Shown here: positions 1 to 9,800 of the stretch, piece after piece
Layout of the letters: every line of letters begins with the position of its first letter
Numbering within the stretch: position 1 is the stretch's first letter
Assembly (NCBI GenBank): GCA_905221605.1
Contig: CAJNDS010000169.1
Location: forward strand, 677,001-741,000
Direction of reading: 5' to 3'
Length of the DNA: 64,000 nt
Source of the DNA: Symbiodinium natans
Taxonomy: Eukaryota > Sar > Dinophyceae > Suessiales > Symbiodiniaceae
Program-made: the position numbers and the translations under genes
The notes under the pieces: model-generated
Databases searched by the model: none
The model's input: the letters and a program-made list of their open reading frames with translations, nothing else
Told to the model about the DNA's origin: nothing

Positions 1-39
1 AAGAAAATGGAAGTTTTTTGCTCAAAAGATGTAGAAGTA

Positions 40-715
40 GAGTTTTTCCGATGGAAAAATAGAGATAATAGAGGATTTCTCATGAAAACGTGAAGACAGT
101 AGACGCTCTCTTGTGGGAGTATGAAGAAATAGAGCTTTTCCCATTGAAAGATCGAGAAACTAGAAGGTTTTCCAACCACTACCACCACTTCTACGCATCG
201 TGGGAACATTGTTTGCAAATGGGGGGGGCTGCGCCCCCCCCAACCCCCCCGCTGTGTTTTTTAAGCTGTGCAAAGCGTGCTGCAAAGCCAAGTGGGGGGG
301 TGTGGGGGCGGGGGGGGCTGCGCCAACCCCAACCCCGCCGCGTTTTTATCAAGCTGTGCCACTGCAAAGCGTGCTTTATGAATCTTGTTGAAGCCATTGG
401 GATACTAAAAAGTTTAAGTTTTTCTTAAAATACATGCCAATAGAGGTTTTCCGATGGAAACATAGAGATGATAGAGGTTTCCTATGAAAACGTGAAGAAA
501 ATAGAGGTTTTCTTGTGGGAATATGAGGTTTACCTACCACTACCACCACCCACTACTACCCATCGTGCGAGCATTGTGTTTGCAAATGGGGGGGGGGGGA
601 CCAAACCCCCCCCCCCCCCCAAGCCCCCCCCCCCAACCCCCGCCCCCCAACCCCCCCCCCCAAACCCCCCCCCCCCACCCCCCCCCCCAACCCCCCCCCC
701 CCCCCCCCCGATGTT
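40..715. repeat. Duplicated low-complexity block with long C/G tracts
   Basis: Two related copies (about 40-230 and 435-590) share the order gaggttttccgatgga, gaaaacgtgaag, cacca, and tttgcaaatgggggg. Each copy then runs into C-rich or G-rich homopolymer tracts (about 220-330 and 590-712). No convincing coding sequence lies here: the proline-rich frames are simply translated poly-C. Stretches of T with tttgatgcttattta follow at 735-825 as another local tandem repeat. Confidence 0.7.
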
Positions 716-873
716 TCCAAGAGGAAAATGTGTTATTTTTTTTTTGATGCTTATTTATTTTTTTTTTGATCCCTTGGGGTTATTTTTTTTTTTGATGCTT
801 ATTTATTTTTTTTTTGATCCTTCACCCCATAATCGGCCTCACTCATAGTAGGGAGACTATATGAGCCCCAAAG

Positions 874-1379
874 CTTCCCAACAAATGCCCCGAACCTGCC
901 AAGGTCGAGTGGAAGATTCGGAACATCCGACGGCGCATCCAGGAGGTGGAGCGTGTGGAAGCATGTCACAGCTTGTCACCCGCACAGATATACAAAGGGC
1001 TCTTTCAAGTCTGGTGAAGCATGTGCTAGAAAAAAAATAGCTGATCTCATACAAACACTTCTTTTTGAGGCATCATGTGGTTGAGTTCCTACAGGGATAT
1101 CGTCAATTTAAGGTGGCATGCAGAAAATGGGTTCTAGCCAGGGCAGCCAGGCGCAGAGCCTCTAGGCTGAAACGAGCTTTCCGTTTGGCGTGTAGAGACA
1201 TGATAAGACTGGTGGTTGAGTGCTTTAGGGCACCATCGTGCAGCTTCGGAGGTGTCGTTAGTTTCAAACGTGGGAGCCGTTTTTTGACACGGCAACTGCG
1301 GGAATTTCCAGTCTTCACATCTCCAGCGGCATGCTTCGCAGTTGAAAGACGTCTCCAGTCACTGTTCCTTCAAATGTAG
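874..1379 (+). CDS. Basic helical protein, partial, two exons inferred
   Basis: Function not recognised. Exon one is read from about 874 (after an AAG acceptor) to 1013 and encodes a charged helix with KIRNIRRRIQEVERVEA. A GTGAAG donor at 1014 and a TTTTTGAG acceptor ending at 1069 give a 56-nt intron whose phase (TG|G, tryptophan) joins exon two. Exon two encodes another Arg/Lys-rich helix (WVLARAARRRASRLKRAFR) and stays open to a stop at 1377-1379. The basic helices could bind nucleic acid or calmodulin, but that is only a guess. The 5' end is not seen. Codon third positions are GC-rich in exon one, less so in exon two. Confidence 0.45.
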
Positions 1380-1724
1380 AGCTGATCGAATGCTATTTCC
1401 CCAATCCAACTCTGCACCTCGACTTCAAGTCCGTTCGCTCACGCCAGTTGCCGATGGGCGCCTGCATGTGCAGCCCACTCTTCTCCGCTGCCGGGGCGCG
1501 GGACATGCACCTGGAGCCTACCCGACATGGGTTGGGGATGCAACAGGGTTTTCCGGGCTCCGTGAAACTTCTAGAGGCAAGAGTTCCAGCAAAGGAATGG
1601 CTGGTGACCCAAACTCTATGTGATTCAGTCCAAAGAGTTGACTCCTGAGTGGTAGACCTTGAAGACAAAATTAATCTAAGATGGAATTCTGACTGCACTG
1701 GCCACCGGGCTCCGTTCGCGAGAG

Positions 1725-3206
1725 ATGCTGGCATCATTCAGGGTGGCACGGACTGTTGGTGACAGACTCTCGCACAATGGACCCTTGCCACATGGATTAC
1801 CAGGCTTGCGGTGCTTCCAACGGGTGCAGATAGCGTGCGCTTGCAGCACCTGCAAGACCCCAAGCTGCAGACCGGAGGAGGCTGCAAAACGGTTCTCCAC
1901 TAGAACGCCCGAGCAAAAGGCAGCTGCTCTCTTGCGACTGAAAGACTTTGCCGCAACCAAGAACGGGCATTGCTTGTCGGAGAACTACGTCAACCTTCTG
2001 GTTAAGCTCACCTGGCAGTGCGAACATGGCCATGTTTGGCAAGCTTCTCCCGGCAGCGTGCTTCACGCCAAGTCATGGTGTCCGCGCTGTGCAGCAGATC
2101 GGTGCAGCATCACGTTGAAGCGGCTGCAAGACCACGCCCAAGCTCGAAGTGGTAAGTGCCTGTCCACCGAATGCAAGAACTCTCGTTCCTGGGTCCGCTG
2201 GCAGTGCGAGAAGGGACACGTGTGGGAATCCACAGCCAAACAGGTTCTGTACCGCAATAGCTGGTGCCCTGAATGTTCCCAGAGTAGCCGAAAACGCAGG
2301 AAGCTCAGCCTCCAAGACTTGCGGACACACGCAGCTTCTTGTGGCGGTCAGTGCTTGGCTCCTGAATACACCGGCATGATGACAAGGGTGCCCTGGCAGT
2401 GCCAGCATGGCCACAGCTGGCATGCGACACCCAATAGCGTCCTGAACAGTCACTCTTGGTGCCCTGTTTGTGCTGGCGTGGTGCCAATAGGCTTGGAACG
2501 TTTGCGAAAGCATGCGGCAAAGAAAGGTGGAGTGTGCCTCGCTACGGAGTATGCAAACAACTGGACCAAAGTTACGTGGAAGTGCAGGTTTGGCCACACA
2601 TGGCAGAGTATGCCGCGTAACGTTCTGAACCGAAACAACTGGTGTCCGCACTGCCAAAAGATATGTCCTTCACGTCTCCAGACCCATGCGGCTTCGTTCG
2701 GTGGACAGTGCCTTGCCAAGTCGTACAGCAGTTCGCATAATAAAGTATTGTGGGAATGCCGAGAAGGGCACCAATGGAAGGCCAGGGCGACCAATGTGCT
2801 TCACCAGAAGACCTGGTGCCCACAGTGTGCAGTCAGCTACTGGCGGACGGAGTCGGAGATCCGCAGCATCCTAGAGTTCATATTCCATCCGTTCCAGTTC
2901 GTTTCCTCTTATCCATCTTTTCTGGAGGGCTTGCAGTTGGATGGGTACTGCCCAGAGCTGCGCCTGGCCTTTGAGTACCAGGGGCAGCAGCACTACGATC
3001 CCAACAACTACTTCCACTTCGGAGATCCTTCCAGCTTCCGCGCCCAGCAGGAGAGGGACTCTCGGAAGGAAAGACTCTGCAGAGAGAATGGGGTGCGGCT
3101 GGTGCTGGTGCCCTTCTTCGCCAAAGACAAGCGGACGTTCGTGGTGTCGGCCCTGCTGCAGTGGTTCGCAATTTCTGAGGTTACTCCTGTGGCACTTGTG
3201 GCTTGA
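1725..3206 (+). CDS. Five zinc-ribbon repeats plus C-terminal PD-(D/E)XK-like nuclease domain
   Basis: An uninterrupted 493-codon frame. After about 55 residues of low-conservation leader come five tandem repeats of about 55 residues with the pattern GGxCL...VxWxCxxGHxW...VLxxxxWCPxC (roughly residues 75-360). Each supplies paired Cys/His ligands of the treble-clef 'probable zinc-ribbon' type (DUF4379 family). The last 120 residues contain LDGY (residue about 405) and FEYQGQQHY (Glu about 417), followed by a charged helix and GVRLVLVPFF. This is the layout of restriction-endonuclease-like (Vsr-like) domains, with D and E-x-Q as the candidate metal site. Such zinc-ribbon/nuclease fusions are known from giant viruses and protists. 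The first ATG may be upstream of the true start. The gene has no visible intron, unlike most neighbours, so a retrocopy or acquired gene is possible. Likely role: sequence-targeted DNA cleavage or DNA binding (inferred). Confidence 0.8.
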   Translation: MLASFRVARTVGDRLSHNGPLPHGLPGLRCFQRVQIACACSTCKTPSCRPEEAAKRFSTRTPEQKAAALLRLKDFAATKNGHCLSENYVNLLVKLTWQCEHGHVWQASPGSVLHAKSWCPRCAADRCSITLKRLQDHAQARSGKCLSTECKNSRSWVRWQCEKGHVWESTAKQVLYRNSWCPECSQSSRKRRKLSLQDLRTHAASCGGQCLAPEYTGMMTRVPWQCQHGHSWHATPNSVLNSHSWCPVCAGVVPIGLERLRKHAAKKGGVCLATEYANNWTKVTWKCRFGHTWQSMPRNVLNRNNWCPHCQKICPSRLQTHAASFGGQCLAKSYSSSHNKVLWECREGHQWKARATNVLHQKTWCPQCAVSYWRTESEIRSILEFIFHPFQFVSSYPSFLEGLQLDGYCPELRLAFEYQGQQHYDPNNYFHFGDPSSFRAQQERDSRKERLCRENGVRLVLVPFFAKDKRTFVVSALLQWFAISEVTPVALVA

Positions 3207-4086
3207 AGTTGCGTAATTAGAGACTGGAAAGGCCATCGGAGATTGGGGAGGACAGCGCAAAACGTTTTCACAGACCTGCGCGACGGTTGTTCTCCTTGCC
3301 TCTCTCTCTCCCTCTCCCTCCCTCCTTCCTCTCTCCCTAAGGTTCCTTTAGATTGCTCCTCCTCTTTCAGACGGTTCAGATTAACACCCAACGCTGAAGG
3401 CTCGGGGATCCACAGAACCCTGCATCTCAGAGCATAGTTGTGGGCTTAGTGCATTCGAGGTTAGAGGGTTTCGGGTCGACCCAACGACACCTCGTGCCAG
3501 GTTCTATCCAAACGGCTTGGAGGGGGGCAAAGAAGGGTACTGCGGTTTCTACGTGAGGCTGGATGAGGGCACGTAATTGTCAGTGACGTCTTGAATAGTT
3601 GGAGCTCATCCTGCAGGTTCAGGCTTGTCTTATGCTGAGGTACTAGCGACCAATCGCAGACATAGGGTGGCAGAAGTGTATGAATTTCTCGCAATCCCAC
3701 CGCTACAAGTACAAGAGGCCCCGTCTGACAATTTGCGAAAGGTGTCCTACCGGCGACTACACGCTGAACATCACCCTGTTCGTCGGCTCCGCAAGACGGG
3801 CTGGGACCTCGGTCCCCCCCCCCCACCCCAAACCACGTAGTACTTAATAAAGAGCCACGAATCTGCTTGCGCCGCTAAACAGATAGCACGACGCTGTAAT
3901 GACCAGGTGCACAATCATACATGTATGTATGTATGTATGTATGCATGCATGTATGCATGTATGTATGTATGTATGTATGTATGTATGTATGTATGTATGT
4001 GTGTACATGTATATATATATATATATATATTTATTTATTTATTTCTGTACATGTATATGAATGTATATATGCCATTTCGGTTTCAG
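3207..4086. other. Intergenic stretch with microsatellites, no gene supported
   Basis: Holds a CT-rich run at about 3300-3340, a C tract at 3815-3828, an (ATGT)n array at about 3919-4003 and an (AT)n run at about 4008-4032. The Met-Tyr-Val-Cys frames across the ATGT array are translated microsatellite. The AATAAA at 3846-3851 could be chance. Confidence 0.6.
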
Positions 4087-5408
4087 ACTCTGCACCCCCA
4101 ATATTCGCTGGAGTTTTCACGGCCCAGGGCCCCAGCAAGACCGAATTCAACGGCAACGCTGCCAAAGGCTTGTCAGGGCCTTGGTTGTCCCCAGGGGTGG
4201 AACTTCGGGTCGTGGTTTAAATGGGCCTTTTGAAGGCTTAGGGTCCAAGCTCGTGTATTTAGGATGATTAGGCGTCCAGGGCTTCTATTTTTGTACGCAT
4301 TTTTTCACAACATCAGGGTTGACCCAGCTCGTGGCCTCCAGTTTGGTTGTGCATCTTCAGCACTTAGGGTGTATGCAGGGCGCGGGGTCAGTGTGGGCTC
4401 CAGCAAACGACCGCCTGCCTCTGTAGTCTGCAGAGTCAGTTTTAGGGACTTCTTGGGTGCACATCTTGTCCTTCATTGGCTCTGACATGGTTTTAAGCAG
4501 TCAAGACTCTGGAGCTCCACTTTCAACCACAAGCTTGAACCCTTAAATCCCTCAAAGCACAAAACCTTGCAAGCCCCAAAGCCCCGAACACAGAGATCCA
4601 AACTTCTTCAACCAAAGGCCAGAGTTCTGCCGGCTCGATGAGCAGCTGGTGGACGGGGAGGCGGCGGGAACACCACATGGTGGGGTTGAGGGCTAGGTTT
4701 CTTTGGTTTGGGGTTGGAGGGCCATATGTCGCAGCCTCGCGCATACCATGTATATATATATATATATAGAGCATTGACTTGCAAATGGCCTCAACTCCAT
4801 TGAGCCACCCAGTGGTGTTCAACAAGCAGCTCCTTGCAACCCCAAGGCCCGAAGGACGTCGCCAATACATTTGCACCTCAGCAGTTCTTCAGCCTGTCAA
4901 CTCTTGCAACGCCCGCCGTTCATTGTCTCCAGTTCACAGGAGGCACCCGATTCCCGTCCTAATGAATCGAATTCTGCCAGGTTTCGGTTTAGGGTTCAGG
5001 GCTTATTGCCTGAATTGCGGCGTTCGTTTTCAACAGGTGCGTCAGGAATAGTCTGAGAATGGCCTTGCTCTTAGCCGCGTGCACTTTGTGCTCTCTTGCA
5101 GGAAGACCTCATTGCTGGCATCGTCCTCCAGAATCCCTTGCAGGCATTTTTTGGTTGAGCATATAAAGCTTTGCAGAAGGATCTGCCAGCTGCTATGATC
5201 AACATCCTCAATCGCCATGTGCTCCCTGAACTCAATGGCCACCCTTCCAACCCCTGGGAACGGCAGTGCATTTACAGAAGTCCTACGAAGTCTGTCTCAA
5301 ACCTCTAAGCCCTGTTCAAAAACCCAAAAGCCAACAAGGTTCAGAGTTGTTGGGAAGATCCTCAGCCGCCAGGAGCAGGAAGAAGACGAGCGGACCTTGA
5401 ACCTGTGA
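4087..5408 (+). CDS. 3' part of an unknown gene, six phase-consistent exons
   Basis: Family not recognised. Exons: 4087-4214, 4625-4679, 4855-4931, 5102-5143, 5177-5265, 5345-5408 (TGA at 5406-5408). Every junction keeps frame. The donors are GTTTAAATGGG, GTGGGGTTG, GTTCAC, GCATTT (a GC donor) and GTGCAT, and all acceptors end AG. Landmark peptides are FAGVFTAQGPSKTEFNG, FCRLDEQLVDGEAAG, EDLIAGIVLQNPLQ, KDLPAAMINILNRHVLPEL and the acidic tail LSRQEQEEDERTLNL. The intron 5144-5176 would be only 33 nt. The product ends in a charged helix. The 5' end lies upstream or is not recognisable. The consistent phases make this one of the better supported hidden genes here, although 4855-4931 is the weakest exon. 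Confidence 0.6.
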
Positions 5409-5590
5409 CTGGGTGGTTGGGGGAAAAGTCGTCGCGCGCTGTGGTTTAAGGGCTCTTCTCCTTGACTGAATGTTCGTGTGTTATAAGTACGGTTGTAAGT
5501 ACTTCGAATAGGTAGCAGTAGACATCAGACTGCTCCATGGCACTCTGTAGCAGCTAGGGACGTTGCTCCTCCAGGAGCCTCGACATACTT

Positions 5591-5826
5591 CTGTTGATGG
5601 ACAAAATCTTGCATGACCCCCTATGTTACACGTGTGCGACGGTTGGTAATCGAGCTCCCCGCGCCCCTCGAATTTCAATGTTGCGTGCGCATATGGGTGA
5701 TGCAGGATTTCGGTCATTCACACACATGCAACTTCGAAGCATTGCAAGGACAGCAATGTTAAGATTCAGGGTTTGGAAGGGACGACCTGCATAATAAAAG
5801 TGATGCAGGATTTCGTCCATCAACAG
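5591..5826. mobile_element. MITE family A, copy 1 (236 bp)
   Basis: Begins ctgttgatggacaaaatct and ends with the imperfect inverted counterpart gatttcgtccatcaacag, giving terminal inverted repeats of about 25 bp. Repeated with no difference I could find at 6367-6602. It has no coding capacity; the 66-codon frame inside is the same in both copies. No target-site duplication is obvious. Confidence 0.75.
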
Positions 5827-5942
5827 TCTGGAGACTGGCAAGTTTTCGGAAACTCTGGTCTCTATAGTCACGGCTGACCACAGTCAGCTGAGGGCCGTGT
5901 GTGAGGGGCCAGGATGGGGGGCAGAAAGTCCGAAATATGGTA

Positions 5943-6215
5943 TTTTTCAAGTTTCAAATTGTTTCCATAGTTTCAAATTAGTTTCCAATCAGTTTCAAAT
6001 TAGTTTCAAAATCCAGTTGCAAAATCGCTGTTAAGGGGGAACTACAATTTCTGTCCGCGCTTTTTGAAAACCAGGAACCTCTGAGATTTCTTCATTTTTT
6101 TTGAATTGCGCATAGAAAAATGCAGTTTCCCCTTAACAGCGATTTTGCAACTGGATTTTGAAACTATTTTTGAAACTAATTTGAAACTACGGAAACGAAT
6201 TTGAAACTTGAAAAA
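5943..6215. mobile_element. Long hairpin (foldback) element between the two family A MITEs
   Basis: The left arm (about 5943-6046) contains caagtttcaaatt, agtttcaaattagtttc and aaatccagttgcaaaatcgctgttaa in consecutive pieces. The right arm (about 6115-6215) contains their reverse complements in reverse order, ending aatttgaaacttg. The arms are about 100 bp each and the loop is about 70 bp. Inside the arms, gtttcaaatta is itself tandemly repeated. Confidence 0.8.
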
Positions 6216-6366
6216 CGCGGCATTTCTGCTCTTTGGCGCTTGGCCACACCCGAGCAAGAGGAGAGCTTAGGCTTGAATCTGCCAAAGGTACATCTCCGAC
6301 ATTCTTCCCAAAAGCCATTCCAGCAACAACTCTTGCCAACAAGTCAGTAAACTATCTTGTCCGAGA

Positions 6367-6602
6367 CTGTTGATGGACAAAATCTTGCATGACCCCCTAT
6401 GTTACACGTGTGCGACGGTTGGTAATCGAGCTCCCCGCGCCCCTCGAATTTCAATGTTGCGTGCGCATATGGGTGATGCAGGATTTCGGTCATTCACACA
6501 CATGCAACTTCGAAGCATTGCAAGGACAGCAATGTTAAGATTCAGGGTTTGGAAGGGACGACCTGCATAATAAAAGTGATGCAGGATTTCGTCCATCAAC
6601 AG
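6367..6602. mobile_element. MITE family A, copy 2 (236 bp)
   Basis: Same length, orientation and sequence as 5591-5826, with the same ctgttgatgg/ccatcaacag ends. Flanks differ between copies, so the repeat unit ends exactly at the inverted repeats. Confidence 0.75.
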
Positions 6603-6848
6603 TTGTGCTGCACCATGCATGGGCTGCCTGCAATGTTTGATGCTTTCAGGAACTCATGACTCATGGCGCTAGCCCAAACCAGCTTGCAAGAGGTCTTCAT
6701 GCTAGTGACTCCAAGGCTCTTCAAGGGGGTATGGGACCGGCAATTGCCAGCCGTACATCACACTTTACCACCCGTGCGCTCAAGCCCCAAAGCTTCCCAC
6801 CCTAAACCCTAAACCCCGAAAGCCCTAAACCCTGAAAGTTCCAAAGCG

Positions 6849-9800
6849 ATGCTGCCCTGGTGGCCCCTGTGGCTGCTTTCGTTGCCGTTGGCTGGCGGCC
6901 AAGGCCATACTCTGTTGCAGTGGATGGCTGTGGAAAAGTCATGGCTTAAGGGTTCAGGGTCTAGGGTAGGGATGCGGGATTTTAGGGTTTAGGTTTAACG
7001 CTTATAGGGTGTAGGAATCTTGAGTTCAGGGTTTTCAACCTGGGGCTGAAGGTTGTGAAGGGACTTGTGCTGTAGTGTCGTCCTTTCTTTCCGCACTTGT
7101 TCTGTCGTCGTCTCTTCTCTTCCGCAAGGCTTTGGGGTTGACGTTGTGTGCAGATTTCTCATTCACGCGGGCGTAGACTTTGTGATAGTCTCACCTGCGA
7201 TTCGCCCATCCAAGGCTCAATCCCACTTGCTTAAGGTACTCCCAAGGTTGCCGCACATTACTCCAAAACCCTAGGACCCTAAAGCCTTATAAGCGCTACC
7301 CGGAAGTGTCGAGCAGTCTACAACTCTGAACAGCTCATCGTTGTGCATCATTGCATCCATTGTAAAGACCACGAAGCTGCCTCTGGGTATGGGGTTTCGT
7401 CGCAGGCACACGAGTGAAGCCCTCTCCATCTAAGCTCGTTGTCCTGCCTCGCTTGTCGTACAGCTTGCAATGTAGCTTGCAAAAGCTCCTGCGACTATGA
7501 ACCCGGAGCCCCGTAAATCAGAAACCCTCAACTCCCCTAAGTTGCGAAATCCCCTTCCGTAGAGACCAGACCCGTGAACCCTACACCCGATTTTTAACCC
7601 TCAAAGTTCCTAAACCCTAAGCGCTGGTTGATCGGAGGCGCCTCGCAATGGCTGAACTGCGTCGGTCCTCCGTTTGTGCCGACGTGGGGCGCGCTGCAGG
7701 CCATTGACCTCCAGGTTTACGGTTTGGGGTTTAGGGTTTAGGGCTTAAGGTTTAGGAACTTAGGGGTTATAGGGCTTAGGGTTTTGGAACTTTACGCTTA
7801 GGGTTTAAGGTTTAGGAGCTTCGGGCTCATTCGGCTTATTGCGGTTTAGGGCGGGAAGGAGGGAATTGGGAACCTCGGCTTCTTTTTTCAGGGGGTTACC
7901 CGTCCCTCCTCAGCATTCAGCCATGTCACGTTAGAGCGTATTATGTTCGACTATATGTCTTTATCTTTTCTTACCATATTTCTGAACACAGTTCATGTTG
8001 CACTTGAAACCTTTCCCATTTCGGGTTTACGAGGATCTCGCTTTGTAACACATTTTGTGGAAAGAATGACCAAGGGCCAACCGAGGGTTAGGGAGGCGTT
8101 TTGGGGGCTTCAGGGGCTTGGGGGCCTGGAGCTTTCGGGCTGTTAGCCGGACTGGTGTCTTGCTTGAGGCATTGGGCTGCAAGGGTTTAGGGTTTAGGGT
8201 TTCAAGCCCTAAACCCTAAACCTTAAATCCCAAACCCTAAACCCTAAACCCTAAACTAATGAGCATCACATAAGGCCTCAAACCCTGGTGCCCTAAAGCC
8301 GAAGCCCTCCAAGTGTTGAGCGAAAAGATCCCTCAACTTGGGGGTCCTCATATGTTTTTCTATGTGCCCTAAACCCTAAACCCTAAACCCTAAACCCTAA
8401 ACCCTAAACCCTAAACCCTAAACCCTAAACCCTAAACCCTGAACCCTGAACCCTGAACCCTAAACCCTAAACCCTAAACCCTAAAACCCTAAACCCTAAA
8501 CCCTAAAACCCTGAACCCTAAACCCTAAACCCTAAGCCCCTGGTTTTATTTTGAGGGTTTAGGGCTCCCAGGCCACACTGCTAGAACTTCTTCAGCGACA
8601 GCCCGACTTGCTGATGACGGCGACTCAAGGGGTCGTGCTCGGACGTGCTCGGGGAGTTGTGGGCTTCAGGACTTTGGGGTTTAAGGTTTAGGGCTGAAGG
8701 GTTATGTAGGGTTTAGGGTTGGGGTAAGTTGAGGGATGAAGGGGCTCAGGGTTTATCGTGTTTCGGAGTCAAGCGCTGCAGGGTTTGGGAAACTGTCAAG
8801 GACTTTAGTTTTCAGCTTTAGTACTGAGCATGGCTTGATGTTGGTTCGATTTGATTTCCTTTGCCCTCGAATTGCCTGGAGCTACTTCGCGGTTCTGGGC
8901 GTTGCCATGCTTTCCTAGCAGTACAGCTAGCAGCGCATCCCAATGACATGGGTGGCCTCAAGACCTTGCTTCAACGTCTTACTTGAAGGTTCATGTGTAG
9001 TTAATGAGTGGGGACATAGGAACCCCCAAATACTTTCATAATAATTTGTACCTAGAGCCTTTACCCCCCACTAGTCGAACCTTCACCACTGTGGCTCCAA
9101 GGGTTGGACGGCCACTGCCCCCGGCGCTCGTGGTGCTGTTGGAGGCGAGTGGGTCCTCTGGAGAACATTTCGTGTGGTTAGCGGACTTCGGGTGTGATTT
9201 GATTGGGCGGGGTTCAAAGATTGCGCGCGGTCTTCAACACGGACTTGCATTTGGCATGCGTGACCTTCTTTTGGCTGGATCTTGAGCGATGTGTCAGCCG
9301 GGCCACGGACTTCTAAGCCACAAGCCCTATGAAGCAACACAAAAATCACGTAAATCGAGCGAAGTAGCTTGTTTTAGACCCTGAACCCCAAGCTCATGCA
9401 GCCCTCGCCCGAGGAGCTAGAGCCGATGTGCCAGGCACGAAAGGACCACGCGTCTTTGATTGAGGGTGTTATTTTGGGTGTAGCTTGTCTGGGCTTGGAT
9501 GTAGGATACTTTTAGGGTTTGGGGCATGGAGATGTGGTCCAGGGAGGGGTGGCGATGTAGGGTTTCGGGCTAAGTTGGGTTCCCGGTTGCAGGCTATCTG
9601 TAGGCCCAGATGTCGCGCTCAGTCCAATGGGAGTAGGCAAAAGCCGACAGAAGCAAGTCAGAGAGCCAGTCGAGCTTGCAGCATTGGCCATGTGGGGACA
9701 ATTTTCATCCCTATGGAATGCCAAAGGCTACGTACCTAACCATAAACCCTAAACAATCCTAACATGTACACCCTAGCAACCCTGCAGAACTTGCTGAGAA

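Noticed and set aside
468-848. Proline-rich ORF across the C tracts
   Set aside because: It is translated homopolymer and would change frame with any slip in tract length.
3907-4233. Met-Tyr-Val-Cys repeat ORFs
   Set aside because: The N-terminal part is an (ATGT)n microsatellite. Only the 4087-4214 portion is accepted, as an exon.
9095-9192. Possible exon VGRPLPPALVVLLEASG
   Set aside because: Coding-like, but its phases (2 in, 2 out) cannot be fitted between the phase 0 exons at 8572 and 9393. It is left out of the model though not excluded.
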